Positions 34,204-43,003 of a DNA stretch of 64,000 nt are shown here, piece after piece; the stretch's first letter is position 1, and every line of letters starts with the position of its first letter. Made by a program: the position numbers and the translations under genes. The notes under the pieces are model-generated. The model was not told the origin of the DNA, ran no database searches, and was given only the letters and a program-made list of their open reading frames with translations. Source of the stretch: Pontibacter sp. HSC-36F09 (lineage in GTDB: Bacteria; Bacteroidota; Bacteroidia; Cytophagales; Hymenobacteraceae); contig NZ_JALKAA010000001.1 of assembly GCF_024171605.1 (NCBI RefSeq), positions 620,001 to 684,000 of the forward strand, written 5' to 3'.

Positions 34204-35346
34204 ATGGAAGACAAATATAATCAATTAAGGCTTGAACGTTACAGCAAAGAACTGGCAAATATGCTTTGCGACCGCCACTTTGCTGCACACGACACCATCA
34301 ACGGACCCCAACTGATTGGCTTTACGCCCATTAAACAGGTCAATTTGTTTGTGATAAAAGAGCTTCTGCTTAAGTGGCACCACGAGATGGCCAACCTGCG
34401 CAGTCCATATTTTGACTATGAACATGAGGAGGTGAAAGAGGCGCTGCTCAACTTTATGAACGTGCTCTCGCGCAAAATCCTCATCAAACGCGACGCCTTT
34501 GAGCCCCTGCTTCAGAAAGCGATCCTCGACACGTTCCTGCTCAAACTATCCCCTGCAACCATGTTCGAAGAGAAGTTCCTGCGCATCCAGGAGGACATCA
34601 CCCTGTCCAAACTGCAGGAAAACCTCAAGTACATCGACCTGGACAAGTCCCTGTTCGCGGGCTTTGTAGGCACGCTCTCACCCTCTAACCGCGACCGCGA
34701 CTACATCCTGAGTCGCTTCAGGTTATACCTGAACGCCAACCGCGACAGCATTGCGCCACTGGCTGAGGTGCTGCAGGCATTCAATAGCCTGTTGCCGATT
34801 ACGGAGGAAGAGATCAGGCAACAACAGATTTCACCTCTGGCCGCTTATGCCGCTTCTGTAGCCAAGCCTACGCCAGCCGCTCCAATCGAAGAGAAAGACG
34901 TGGTAGCGCCCATTCATATGGCGCAGCGTGAGGCTTCTATACCTGTAGCAGCGCCTGCCCCAGCACCAGCCATGGCAGCAGCGCCCCGGCCTGCCGCCAT
35001 GTCCGACAACAACCTGAACGAGCGCTTCAAAGCGGCGGAGCGGCCTACCATGAATGAAAGGTTCAGCAAACCGGCCACTGCTTCTATTGGTGACTCGCTG
35101 GGCAACAGCAAGATAGAGTCGCTCAAAAACTCCATCTCGATCAACCAGCGCTTCAGCTTTATAAACGAGCTGTTTGATGGCGACAACATGACCTACTACA
35201 ACACGATTCAGCAGTTGGACCAGTTCAGGAGCCCGGACGAGGCGACGCACTTTATCACCAACGACCTGGCCCGCCGGTATGACTGGAGCAAAAAGCAGGA
35301 CAGCGTGAACAAGCTGCTCCGTCTGATCGAGCGCAAGTTCGCCTAG
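34204..35346 (+). CDS. Conserved hypothetical protein with NERF/NQRF motifs (Cytophagales-like)
   Basis: A 380-aa soluble protein without signal peptide, starting MEDKYNQLRLERYSKELANML. Residues 1-210 are helical and charged. Residues about 215-265 are Ala/Pro-rich and probably disordered. The C-terminal part has a threefold short motif (NLNERF, TMNERF, SINQRF) and a block FSFINELFDGDNMTYYNTIQQLDQF...DLARRYDWSKKQDSVNKLLRLIERKF, which I recall as strongly conserved in Bacteroidetes proteins of unknown role. I do not recognise a known domain. Neighbours (ferredoxin, tdk, recO) give no clear clue. It starts a single-gene unit that ends at a clear terminator. Confidence 0.8.
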   Translation: MEDKYNQLRLERYSKELANMLCDRHFAAHDTINGPQLIGFTPIKQVNLFVIKELLLKWHHEMANLRSPYFDYEHEEVKEALLNFMNVLSRKILIKRDAFEPLLQKAILDTFLLKLSPATMFEEKFLRIQEDITLSKLQENLKYIDLDKSLFAGFVGTLSPSNRDRDYILSRFRLYLNANRDSIAPLAEVLQAFNSLLPITEEEIRQQQISPLAAYAASVAKPTPAAPIEEKDVVAPIHMAQREASIPVAAPAPAPAMAAAPRPAAMSDNNLNERFKAAERPTMNERFSKPATASIGDSLGNSKIESLKNSISINQRFSFINELFDGDNMTYYNTIQQLDQFRSPDEATHFITNDLARRYDWSKKQDSVNKLLRLIERKFA

Positions 35347-35368
35347 GCGCAGGCCATACATATCACAT

Positions 35369-35403
35369 AAAAGACCTGTCCTTCGGGAGCAGGTCTTTTT
35401 TTT
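35369..35403 (+). terminator. Terminator of the gene at 34204
   Basis: A stem AAAAGACCTG/CAGGTCTTTT is followed by eight or more T residues. Confidence 0.85.
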
Positions 35404-35652
35404 ATACCTATCCGCTTTAGCCTCAATCCGCTACCCCGTCCCATTTTTTACCAAAGCAAAATAATTCAATCCAGGTATACCTCAGGCGTTGCAAATACGG
35501 ATTCGAAACATTATTTATGCATTTTCTTTGGGGGCTGGAGCAGAGGCCACGGCGTTTTTATGTATCTGTTCGGAAAGAAAACAGTATACTTTATGCAACA
35601 CCCAAAGATTAACCGCTCGTACTAACAATTCAAAATAACCTTATTATCAGCC

Positions 35653-36039
35653 ATGAGAGACGATTTCGATTACGATGACGACTTAGATTACAGCTTCGAT
35701 GATGAAGAGGAGGAGGATGACTTCGGGATGACCTTCGAAGAGGATTTATACCTGATGATACGGGAGAAACTCCGCGACACCATTCAAGAGTTCAAGGGCG
35801 AATACCCTGCCCTGAAAAAGCTGGAGACGCACGTGAGTAGTTTTAAGGTGAATGCCAAGAACACAGACGACTCTAAATTCTACCCACTGGCAGCCAAACT
35901 GCTGCTGGAGCACATAAAGCCATTAACCCAAGACTCAGAAGAGATTTTGGAAATTTACGAGAATATGCAAACCGACATTGGCCGCTTCAAAAACCAGCGC
36001 GCCCATGGCCATGAAGGAGAATTTTACCTGACTGCTTAG
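35653..36039 (+). CDS. Hypothetical acidic protein
   Basis: A 128-aa protein. The first 32 residues are almost entirely Asp, Glu, Tyr, Phe and Ser (DDFDYDDDLDYSFDDEEEEDDFG), and the rest is a charged helical domain (MIREKLRDTIQEFKGEYPALKKLETHVSSF, LAAKLLLEHIKPLTQDSEEILEIYENMQTDIGRF). No signal peptide. I do not recognise the family. A good reading frame, a normal codon pattern and a terminator right behind it support a real gene. The acidic start could mimic nucleic acid or bind basic proteins (speculation). It is monocistronic. Confidence 0.7.
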   Translation: MRDDFDYDDDLDYSFDDEEEEDDFGMTFEEDLYLMIREKLRDTIQEFKGEYPALKKLETHVSSFKVNAKNTDDSKFYPLAAKLLLEHIKPLTQDSEEILEIYENMQTDIGRFKNQRAHGHEGEFYLTA

Positions 36040-36060
36040 AATAGAACCCGAAAGCACTTA

Positions 36061-36100
36061 TAGAAAAAGCCGCCCTATACCTAAAGGGCGGCTTTTTCTA
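36061..36100 (+). terminator. Terminator of the acidic-protein gene
   Basis: A 15-bp stem (AGAAAAAGCCGCCCT / AGGGCGGCTTTTTCT) flanks a loop that contains TATACCT. The 36101-36353 spacer is AT-rich; TACCTTTG at 36277-36284 is a possible -7 box for the next gene. Confidence 0.85.
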
Positions 36101-36410
36101 TATATGAATATAATTTATTTCTAATATTTATACCTGTTTCATTAAACGGGCAAAGTTTTTGCTACCTAATTTACAATCCTATAAATCTAATTACCGTAGG
36201 TATAGTACCAATTGCCCCGATTTATAATAAAACCGATACAAGGCAGGTTGGCTTCGTATAAGAATTAATATTTATTTACCTTTGTACCGGACTTACATGC
36301 AACCTTTTGGTGCCTCCGGGAATCCTGGATATAGTTAACACCAATTATCAGCTGTGATACACTCGCTACGACTCAACACGAAAATAAACAAACTTAATAC
36401 TCCATCAGGA

Positions 36411-36875
36411 ATGGCAGTAACACGACTTCTTGGTGGTGAAAGGCACCTTATCCAGACGGTGGATAAGAAGCTGATACTTACGACGCATCGCGTGATGATG
36501 CGGCAGAACAACTGGCTTTTTAAAAGCTACCAGTCTGTGATGCTCGAAGACATTACTTCCTGGCAGATCAAAGCCACAGGCAAGCCCCTATACCTGGCGC
36601 TAAGCGTCGTTTCGGCCTTTTTCGTTTACTTCAACGATGTATTTGCCCTCCTCAGCGGCTTCTTCCTGATGCTATACCTGATGACCCGGCAGCATCGCAT
36701 TCATATCGAAGCACCCTATACCACCATGATCCTGCCGATTGAAGATGTAGAGGAAAACAGGCTCAACAGCATGATAGAGCTAGTGCGGCAAGCCAAGCGG
36801 GAGCGCATGGAAACGCTGAAGCAACAGGCAGAAAACCCCATTGCATTTGAGACAAATCATAAAAAGAGCGCCTAG
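36411..36875 (+). CDS. Membrane protein with bacterial PH-like domain
   Basis: From the ATG at 36411 the protein has 154 aa; a GTG at 36354 would add 19 residues of no clear worth. It starts with a PH-like strand pattern (LLGGERHLIQTVDKKLILTTHRVMMRQ...YQSVMLEDITSWQIK), then two membrane helices as a hairpin (about 63-96), then the last PH strands and a charged helix. This matches the bacterial PH/YdbS-like membrane proteins of unknown role. The stop codon TAG lies in the loop of the terminator hairpin that follows. Confidence 0.7.
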   Translation: MAVTRLLGGERHLIQTVDKKLILTTHRVMMRQNNWLFKSYQSVMLEDITSWQIKATGKPLYLALSVVSAFFVYFNDVFALLSGFFLMLYLMTRQHRIHIEAPYTTMILPIEDVEENRLNSMIELVRQAKRERMETLKQQAENPIAFETNHKKSA

Positions 36876-36890
36876 GGCGCTCTTTTCTTT
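36862..36890 (+). terminator. Terminator overlapping the stop codon of the PH-like gene
   Basis: An 11-bp stem (AAAAGAGCGCC/GGCGCTCTTTT) has the 3-nt loop TAG, which is the stop codon itself (36873-36875). A T-rich run follows. Confidence 0.75.
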
Positions 36891-36935
36891 TTAGCCCTTT
36901 TTTTATACTTCACCCGCACAGCCAGAGGCATTTAA

Positions 36936-36966
36936 TTGCGACCGTCCCTTAGAGTTGCTATATTTA
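36936..36966 (+). promoter_or_regulatory. Promoter of the MoxR ATPase gene
   Basis: TTG (36936-36938) and TATATTTA (36959-36966) are 20 nt apart, a good match to the Bacteroidetes pattern; the start codon lies 23 nt after the -7 box. Confidence 0.55.
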
Positions 36967-36989
36967 GGGCCTTTAAATGCCATTGAGCT

Positions 36990-37982
36990 ATGCCAGCAGA
37001 AGAATTAGTATACCCGGACCAGGTGAAAGACCACCAGCAAAAGATAAAGCAAGTGGTTCAGGAAGTGGGGAAAGTGGTGGTCGGACAGTCCTATATGGTG
37101 AGTCGGCTGCTCATTGGTTTGTTTACCGGCGGGCACATATTGCTGGAAGGCGTACCCGGACTGGCCAAAACGCTCACCATTAACTCACTGGCCCGCGCCC
37201 TGCGCCTTGATTTTCAGCGCATCCAGTTCACCCCCGATCTGCTGCCCTCCGACCTGATCGGTACCATGATCTATAACCAGAACGCCTCGCAGTTTGAGGT
37301 AAAGAAGGGACCCATTTTCGCTAACCTGATCCTGGCTGACGAAGTGAACCGCTCCCCGGCCAAGGTACAGTCAGCCTTGCTGGAGGCCATGCAGGAAAAG
37401 CAGGTGACCATCGGTGAGACCACTTACAAACTGGACCTCCCCTTTCTGGTGCTGGCCACCCAAAACCCGGTGGAGCACGAAGGTACCTACCCGCTGCCCG
37501 AGGCGCAGGTCGACCGTTTCATGATGAAGGTATACATCGACTACCCCAAGAAATCGGATGAGCTGGAGATTATGCGCCGCATGGCCAACATGGCCTTTAA
37601 CGACACCGTGAACAAGGTGCTCTCCAAGGAGGATATCTTTGCCATCCGCAGCGAGATCAACCAGGTGCAGATTTCGGAGACGCTGGAAAAGTACATCATT
37701 GAACTCGTGTTTGCGACCCGCCGCCCTGCCGAGTACGATCTCAGCGAGTTTGCCGACTACATTCAGTTTGGTGTTTCGCCGCGTGCCAGCATTGCCATGA
37801 ACCGAGCCGCCAAAGCCATCGCCTACTTCGACGACCGCGACTATGTGTTGCCCGAAGACATTAAGGAAGTAGCCCACGACGTAATGAACCACCGCATCAT
37901 CCTCAACTACGAAGCGGAGGCCGACGGCATCAAAACCAAAGACTTTATTGAGGCGATCCTGCGTAAAGTTCCAATCAGCTAA
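36990..37982 (+). CDS. MoxR-family AAA+ ATPase
   Basis: A 330-aa protein of the MoxR/RavA class of AAA+ chaperones. Visible are the Walker A ILLEGVPGLAKT (about 51-62), Walker B ANLILADEVNRSPAKVQSALLEAMQEKQVT (about 110-139), sensor 1 VLATQNPVEHEGTYPLPEAQVDRFMMK (about 151-177) and sensor 2 GVSPRASIAMNRAAKA (about 257-272). MoxR proteins help assemble or activate protein complexes, usually together with a DUF58 and VWA-domain partner, and in Bacteroidetes with Bat proteins. None of those partners follows here, which is unusual; only a 62-aa Gly-rich protein is downstream. Confidence 0.93.
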   Translation: MPAEELVYPDQVKDHQQKIKQVVQEVGKVVVGQSYMVSRLLIGLFTGGHILLEGVPGLAKTLTINSLARALRLDFQRIQFTPDLLPSDLIGTMIYNQNASQFEVKKGPIFANLILADEVNRSPAKVQSALLEAMQEKQVTIGETTYKLDLPFLVLATQNPVEHEGTYPLPEAQVDRFMMKVYIDYPKKSDELEIMRRMANMAFNDTVNKVLSKEDIFAIRSEINQVQISETLEKYIIELVFATRRPAEYDLSEFADYIQFGVSPRASIAMNRAAKAIAYFDDRDYVLPEDIKEVAHDVMNHRIILNYEAEADGIKTKDFIEAILRKVPIS

Positions 37983-38111
37983 GGTATACCTTACTATAGC
38001 ATCTCCTTTCATAACTGGCTTCTATACCTTTCCGTAAGTTTTAACCCCAGCTGTTTTGTGCATCTGTACAGTACAGCCGGGGTTATGTATTTACTAACTA
38101 AGGTATAAACT

Positions 38112-38300
38112 ATGTTAAGAGGCTTATTCAGGTTCTGGCTGCTAAGTAAATTGTTTGGCGGCCGGGGCGGTGCAGGTTGCGGAAGAGGACGTGGCGGTTG
38201 CGGCGGTATTGGGTGCCTGGGCATTATCGTACTCGCCATACTAGCCTATTTCCTGTTTCAATATCTGGGCGGAGGTGCAGGCACAACAGCAGACTTTTAA
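38112..38300 (+). CDS. Small Gly-rich membrane protein
   Basis: A 62-aa protein with a hydrophobic N-terminus (LRGLFRFWLLSKLFGG), a Gly/Arg/Cys-rich middle (GGRGGAGCGRGRGGCGGIGC) and one membrane helix (LGIIVLAILAYFLFQYL). It is too short for family assignment; similar Gly-rich one-helix proteins are common and unstudied. A terminator about 65 nt downstream and codon pattern support a real gene, but coding is not certain. Confidence 0.55.
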   Translation: MLRGLFRFWLLSKLFGGRGGAGCGRGRGGCGGIGCLGIIVLAILAYFLFQYLGGGAGTTADF

Positions 38301-38363
38301 GGTATAGCTATGGATTAGAAGGTATACCTCATTTGCCTGACCCCGCAGGTATAGGCAACAAAA

Positions 38364-38391
38364 AAGGCCCGCTCTTTCGAGGCGGGCCTTG
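38364..38391 (+). terminator. Terminator after the small Gly-rich gene
   Basis: A 9-bp stem AAGGCCCGC/GCGGGCCTT; the T-run is short. The stretch 38392-38672 shows no gene or clear motif. Confidence 0.65.
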
Positions 38392-38672
38392 TGCGTAGTG
38401 TGGGAGACTAAGCCACACCACTATTGATTGTCGCAATTGATCTCACCCATAATGCGCAATCATTTTCTTATAAAGACAGGATTGATGCAGCAAAACTATA
38501 CCTGCAATATTAGCTGTAGATTATTGTAAGGTTACTATATTGTTAAAATCTATCCTGGCTACCATCCGGCTGCCTCCATAACAGCAGCTTTTCCTTACCG
38601 CAACTGACAAAACCAACCCAGCCAATCCAATATTACCTGTATGTCAACAGGTTATAAATAAATATTAGGTTT

Positions 38673-38730
38673 AATTAATAGAAACTTAACCCCTCAGTAA
38701 TATTGAGGTAATATAGCACCTCTACTTTTG
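38673..38730 (+). promoter_or_regulatory. Putative PHO box and promoter of the TonB receptor gene
   Basis: Four heptamers start at exact 11-bp intervals: AATTAAT (38673), ACTTAAC (38684), CAGTAAT (38695) and AGGTAAT (38706), matching nn(T/G)TAA(C/T). Exactly 10 nt after the last one comes the perfect -7 box TACTTTTG (38723-38730), 26 nt before the start codon. This repeats the arrangement upstream of the phosphate porin gene (43004-43061), including the identical last heptamer. Seven-base repeats every 11 bp, ending about 10 bp before the core promoter element, are the known form of PhoB binding sites. Confidence 0.7.
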
Positions 38731-38755
38731 TCGCATTAATCAGACTACAAATACA

Positions 38756-41479
38756 ATGCGACAGAATCTCACCACAGTTCTATTTTTCCTGCTATCCGCT
38801 TTCCTTTCTGTGCATGCGCAGACTGGCAGTATACAGGGAGCCATCAAAGACGCCACGAACGGCGAAGAGTTGATTGGCGCTATCATCAAAGTGCAGGGAA
38901 CGGGGCTGGGCGCTCCTTCGGATGCCTTCGGTAATTTCCGCATCGACAATATAAAAGAAGGTACCTATACCTTAGAAGTCAATAGCCTATCCTACGCGCC
39001 TAAAACGATTGCCGACGTGATCGTGACGGCAGGCAAAACCGCTACGGTTAATGTGGCGATGGAGCAGAACACATCGCAACTGGCGGAGGTGACCATAACA
39101 GCAAAAGGGAACAGGGAAACCGAGCATATTCTGCTATTAGATCAAAAGAAAGCCGTAATAGCGACACAGGCCATCGGCGCACAGGAACTCTCCCGAAAAG
39201 GGGTTAGTGACGCCGAAGGCGCGGTTGCCAAGATCTCAGGCATTTCAAAAAGCGACGGTTTAAAGAATGTATTCGTTCGAGGCCTGGGTGACCGCTACAC
39301 CACCACCACCCTGAACGGCTTTGCCATACCTTCTGAAGACCCTGAGTTTAAGAACATCTCACTCGATTTTTTCACGAGCGATATGATTAAGTCGGTTGAT
39401 GTGAACAAGGTATTCTCGGCATCTATGAATGGCGATGTGGGCGGCGCTCTGATCAATATCAATTCCAAAGAACTTGTTGATGACAAAGCCTTTCAAATCG
39501 GGTTCTCAACCGGTATAAACAGCCAGGTGCCAGGCAGCAACTTCTCGCTTCCAAGTGGCATGAACAAATTTGGTTACGCTACTGCATCTGGCATACCGGC
39601 AAGCCAGAACGGCGAGGAGTATGTAACAAATCACTCTTTTAACAACTCGCTTGACCCGGCACAGAAAAGCCCACTCCTCAATGGTGGCGTTTCCTTTTCG
39701 GGAGGCAGCAGATTCCTGAACAAACACCGCTTTTCTATAATGGGCTCCATGGATAACAAGTACCATTACCAGGAAGGAGTCGCCCGATTGATTACAGCAA
39801 CCAACCCAGAGAACCCTTTCCGCGATTTTGACTACCAGCAATCCATGCGCAGCGCCTCCCACATGCTGGCGGGCAACCTGGAGTTTAACCTCAACAACAG
39901 CCAACTGAATTTCAATTCCCTGTACCTGCACACCGCCACGGCTGCCGCCTACGACTTCTATGGCAAGGAAACAGAAATATTCCAGAAGGCAGAGGATTAT
40001 AATTCCGAAGGCCACCAAAGGCGCTTGCAAGTCAACGATAACTCGGTTTTTATAAACCAGCTCATCTGGAACGGAGACCTCTCGGACAGGATAAAATATA
40101 ATGTAGGTGCTGCGGTAAACCACGTGATCGGCCAGGAACCTGACCGCAGAATCTTCATGCTGCCTTCTATCGGAAACGGCATGGTGGAACTGGGTATGGG
40201 GGAAGGAAGAAACCAACGCTTCAACAGCAAATTAACAGAAACTGCTTTTATCCCTAAAGTTAACCTGCAGTACGCGCTTTCGGCAGACCCGGAAAAACTT
40301 TCTTACGTCGAAGTCGGCTATAACGGCAGGGTAAGCTTCAAAGACTTCTCGGCCCCTACTTACAACCTTATCTGGTCTGGCGGACAAGGCACGCTCCCCA
40401 CTTTCAGATTAGATGACATCCGCCTCGACCCATACTTTAACCAGGAGAGTCTGGCTAACGGCAATTTCCGGATGGAACACTTCAACGATACCTACGATGT
40501 TGAGTGGAATAACCATGGTGCCTATGTTGACATGGTACACAAGGTTGGAAACAAGCTTACTTTAAATGCAGGGGTAAGGGCAGATGATGTTAACATGAAG
40601 ATCAACTATAATGTTAACCGCGGCGCTGACCAAGGATCTAATACGATAGATGAACTCTTCCTATCGCCCAGCTTTAATGCCAAGTACGAGCTCGACGATA
40701 AAAACCATATCAGAACAGGCATCAGCCGCACCTATACCTTGCCGCAGGATAGAGAGGTATCGCCCTTCATTTACCAGGGAATCTTTGGCCCGGAGAATGG
40801 CAACCCGAATCTGGAACCTTCCACCAATTACAACTTCGACTTGAAGTGGGACTTTTATCCATCAGCAGGCGAGCAGATGTCAGTGAATGCTTTTTACAAA
40901 CACATTCTCAACCCAATTGCGCGGGTTGACCAGGGCAACTCAGCAGGCCTGAGAACCTACGACAACGTGTCGGATAACGCAGTGGCAGCCGGTCTTGAGG
41001 TAGAAGTGCGGAAATCGCTGATGAACCTTGCCGAGAAGCATCGTTTGAATGCCGGCCTGAATGCGTCCTACATCCACACGAACGTAAATCTTCCAAGCTT
41101 TTTTACTGAAACCTCCTCTACTCTGGAAGGTGCCGCACCTTACATTCTTAATGCGGACCTGACTTACAATCTGGTAACCGACAAAAATGTAGACGTAACG
41201 TCTGCGCTGGTGCTGAACTACCTGAGCGACAAAGTTCACACCTTAGGTACACGTGGCTTTAACAACCTGATCGAGAAGAGCATCACGACCTTAGACTTTG
41301 TAACCGCAGTGGGCCTTAACGAGCATCTCAAGCTCAATCTGAAAGCCAAAAACCTCTTAAACCCTGCCTATAAGCTCACCAGAGAAGGTGCCGGCTCAGA
41401 TACAAATGCGCAGAGTGTTACGATCGGCAGCTATAAGAGAGGCGTTCAATTCGATTTCGGAGTGACCTACCAGTTTTAA
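38756..41479 (+). CDS. TonB-dependent receptor, probably of the phosphate-starvation regulon
   Basis: A 907-aa outer-membrane protein. Signal peptide (1-22, LSVHA|Q), carboxypeptidase-like beta-sandwich (about 24-105, GSIQGAIKDATNGEELIGAIIKVQG), plug (about 110-245, AVAKISGISKSDGLKNVFVRGLGDRYTTTTLNGFAIPSEDPEFKNISLDFF, SASMNGDVGGALININSKEL) and a barrel ending QFDFGVTYQF. It has no SusD partner; its neighbour is a beta-helix lipoprotein. It moves a ligand across the outer membrane with TonB energy. The four-heptamer PHO-box-like site in front of it, shared with the phosphate porin, suggests that the ligand is phosphate or a phosphorus compound (inference). Confidence 0.93.
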   Translation: MRQNLTTVLFFLLSAFLSVHAQTGSIQGAIKDATNGEELIGAIIKVQGTGLGAPSDAFGNFRIDNIKEGTYTLEVNSLSYAPKTIADVIVTAGKTATVNVAMEQNTSQLAEVTITAKGNRETEHILLLDQKKAVIATQAIGAQELSRKGVSDAEGAVAKISGISKSDGLKNVFVRGLGDRYTTTTLNGFAIPSEDPEFKNISLDFFTSDMIKSVDVNKVFSASMNGDVGGALININSKELVDDKAFQIGFSTGINSQVPGSNFSLPSGMNKFGYATASGIPASQNGEEYVTNHSFNNSLDPAQKSPLLNGGVSFSGGSRFLNKHRFSIMGSMDNKYHYQEGVARLITATNPENPFRDFDYQQSMRSASHMLAGNLEFNLNNSQLNFNSLYLHTATAAAYDFYGKETEIFQKAEDYNSEGHQRRLQVNDNSVFINQLIWNGDLSDRIKYNVGAAVNHVIGQEPDRRIFMLPSIGNGMVELGMGEGRNQRFNSKLTETAFIPKVNLQYALSADPEKLSYVEVGYNGRVSFKDFSAPTYNLIWSGGQGTLPTFRLDDIRLDPYFNQESLANGNFRMEHFNDTYDVEWNNHGAYVDMVHKVGNKLTLNAGVRADDVNMKINYNVNRGADQGSNTIDELFLSPSFNAKYELDDKNHIRTGISRTYTLPQDREVSPFIYQGIFGPENGNPNLEPSTNYNFDLKWDFYPSAGEQMSVNAFYKHILNPIARVDQGNSAGLRTYDNVSDNAVAAGLEVEVRKSLMNLAEKHRLNAGLNASYIHTNVNLPSFFTETSSTLEGAAPYILNADLTYNLVTDKNVDVTSALVLNYLSDKVHTLGTRGFNNLIEKSITTLDFVTAVGLNEHLKLNLKAKNLLNPAYKLTREGAGSDTNAQSVTIGSYKRGVQFDFGVTYQF

Positions 41480-41548
41480 CAATTCAATAACGTTCCGGTC
41501 ACATTCAGTTGATCTACCGATTTTAAATTTGTATAAACAATAAGAAAA

Positions 41549-42682
41549 ATGAAAAAGACATTCCTTTACCTGTTACTGCTTCCGCTGGGTCTGTTCTCAT
41601 GCAAAGACGATGACGACACTACAAACCCGGAACCAGGGCCTGCGGCCACAAAAGAGCTAAGCGGTGATATTTCGACCGATGTAACGCTTGACCCAAGCAC
41701 CGAATACAAACTGACAGGGTCGCTGCTTGTTGTTAATGGAGGAAAACTCAGAATACCTGCGGGTACAGTTATCAAAGCCGATAAGGGCTTTAACAAGTAC
41801 ATTCTTGTAGAGCAAGGCGGCCAGATCTTTGTGAACGGCACAGCCGACAAACCGGTAAAAATAACCTCTGGAGCAGCTGATCCGAAGCAGGGCGATTGGG
41901 GTGGTTTGATCATCAACGGCAAAGCAAGACTTTCCGGCCCGGCCGGCAAGGTTACTACCAGCACCACAGAAGTTAACCCGGCCGTTATTTACGGCGGCGA
42001 CAATAACAACGACAACTCGGGCTCAATCGAATACCTTATCCTGGAGTATACTGGTGCAAAGTCTTCAGCCGATATTGAGCACAACGGCCTGACGCTTAAT
42101 GGCGTGGGAAGCGGCACTAAGATCGAGAACGTTTACATACCTTACGGTGCTGATGACGCGGTTGAGTTCTTTGGCGGTTCAGTAAATGTGAAGAACCTGT
42201 TAGTGGTAGATTCTGACGACGATATGTTTGACGTAACGCAGGGCTGGTCAGGCACACTAGATAACGCCTATGGTGTATGGAAGGCCGGCTATACCAGCAC
42301 AGAATCTGACCCACGTGGCGCTGAGCTGGATGGCAACCTAGATGGCAACACTCCTGGCGACGTGAACCAGTCTGACTTTATCTTCAAGAACATCACAATC
42401 GTGAACGAGTCTACTTTCGAGATGCAGGATGCTGTTAAAGTTCGCAGAGGAGCCAAGGCAACTATTACCAACCTGCTTGTTAAAGGTACCATTGCTACAG
42501 ACCTGATCGACTTGACAGATGGCAAGGGCAACGGAAATGCAGGAACTGTAATCGAATACAAAAACGACGGTATGACAGTTAAGCAGGAAGTTAAAAACCC
42601 TGAAAACGCTGACATCAAAGTTAACAGCGCTATTACAGGTGCCAATACAACAGCATTCGGCTGGACTGGCTACAAGTTCTAA
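41549..42682 (+). CDS. Surface lipoprotein with right-handed beta-helix fold
   Basis: A 377-aa lipoprotein (signal ends LGLFSC, Cys18, followed by the acidic KDDDD). The rest is a right-handed parallel beta-helix of short strands: STEYKLTGSLLVVNGGKLRIPAGTVIKADKG, PVKITSGAADPKQGDWGGLIINGKARLSG, IEYLILEYTGAKSSADIEHNGLTLNGVG, VNVKNLLVVDSDDDMFDVTQGW. The acidic run after the lipid Cys can act as a signal for surface exposure in Bacteroidetes. It lies 69 nt after the TonB receptor gene and probably works with it as the surface binding partner (inference); TAAATTTG at 41524-41531 could be an internal promoter. A strong terminator closes the pair. Confidence 0.82.
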   Translation: MKKTFLYLLLLPLGLFSCKDDDDTTNPEPGPAATKELSGDISTDVTLDPSTEYKLTGSLLVVNGGKLRIPAGTVIKADKGFNKYILVEQGGQIFVNGTADKPVKITSGAADPKQGDWGGLIINGKARLSGPAGKVTTSTTEVNPAVIYGGDNNNDNSGSIEYLILEYTGAKSSADIEHNGLTLNGVGSGTKIENVYIPYGADDAVEFFGGSVNVKNLLVVDSDDDMFDVTQGWSGTLDNAYGVWKAGYTSTESDPRGAELDGNLDGNTPGDVNQSDFIFKNITIVNESTFEMQDAVKVRRGAKATITNLLVKGTIATDLIDLTDGKGNGNAGTVIEYKNDGMTVKQEVKNPENADIKVNSAITGANTTAFGWTGYKF

Positions 42683-42698
42683 GTAAGAGTTAAAATAT

Positions 42699-42740
42699 AA
42701 ATCGGGCTGTCACAGAGTAAATCTGTGGCAGCCCGATTTG
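42699..42740 (+). terminator. Terminator of the receptor-lipoprotein pair
   Basis: An 11-bp stem AAATCGGGCTG/CAGCCCGATTT, extended by CACAG/CTGTG, starts 17 nt after the stop. Confidence 0.88.
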
Positions 42741-42859
42741 TTTGTGGGTTACTGACAGGCGATGTCTTTCGTGCTAAAGCTCGCACTGTGGACTGGGCAG
42801 AATGGAATGCCACCAACCTACAAAATCTCCCATAAGTTTTAATTAAAGGCGTTGCATCA

Positions 42860-42884
42860 AGAGTCAGAGGTCTCCTCTGACTCT
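42860..42884. repeat. Isolated hairpin
   Basis: A perfect 11-bp inverted repeat (AGAGTCAGAGG/CCTCTGACTCT) with the 3-nt loop TCT. It resembles the single stems of the chains at 12.1 and 24.9 kb in size. No gene lies in 42741-43198 apart from this and the PHO-box promoter. Confidence 0.5.
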
Positions 42885-43003
42885 TTGTGTTAACAGGTAG
42901 TTTGGCCAAAGGTATAACAGGCAGAAAATAGTGGCTGATACAATGGAGATGACGGCCCGCTTATATCTATACCTAGAGCTGCCTTCTCTCACCGTATCTT
43001 CAT

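Noticed and set aside
39506-40216. 236-codon open frame opposite the TonB receptor
   Set aside because: Antisense to a clear receptor gene; no domain or signal.
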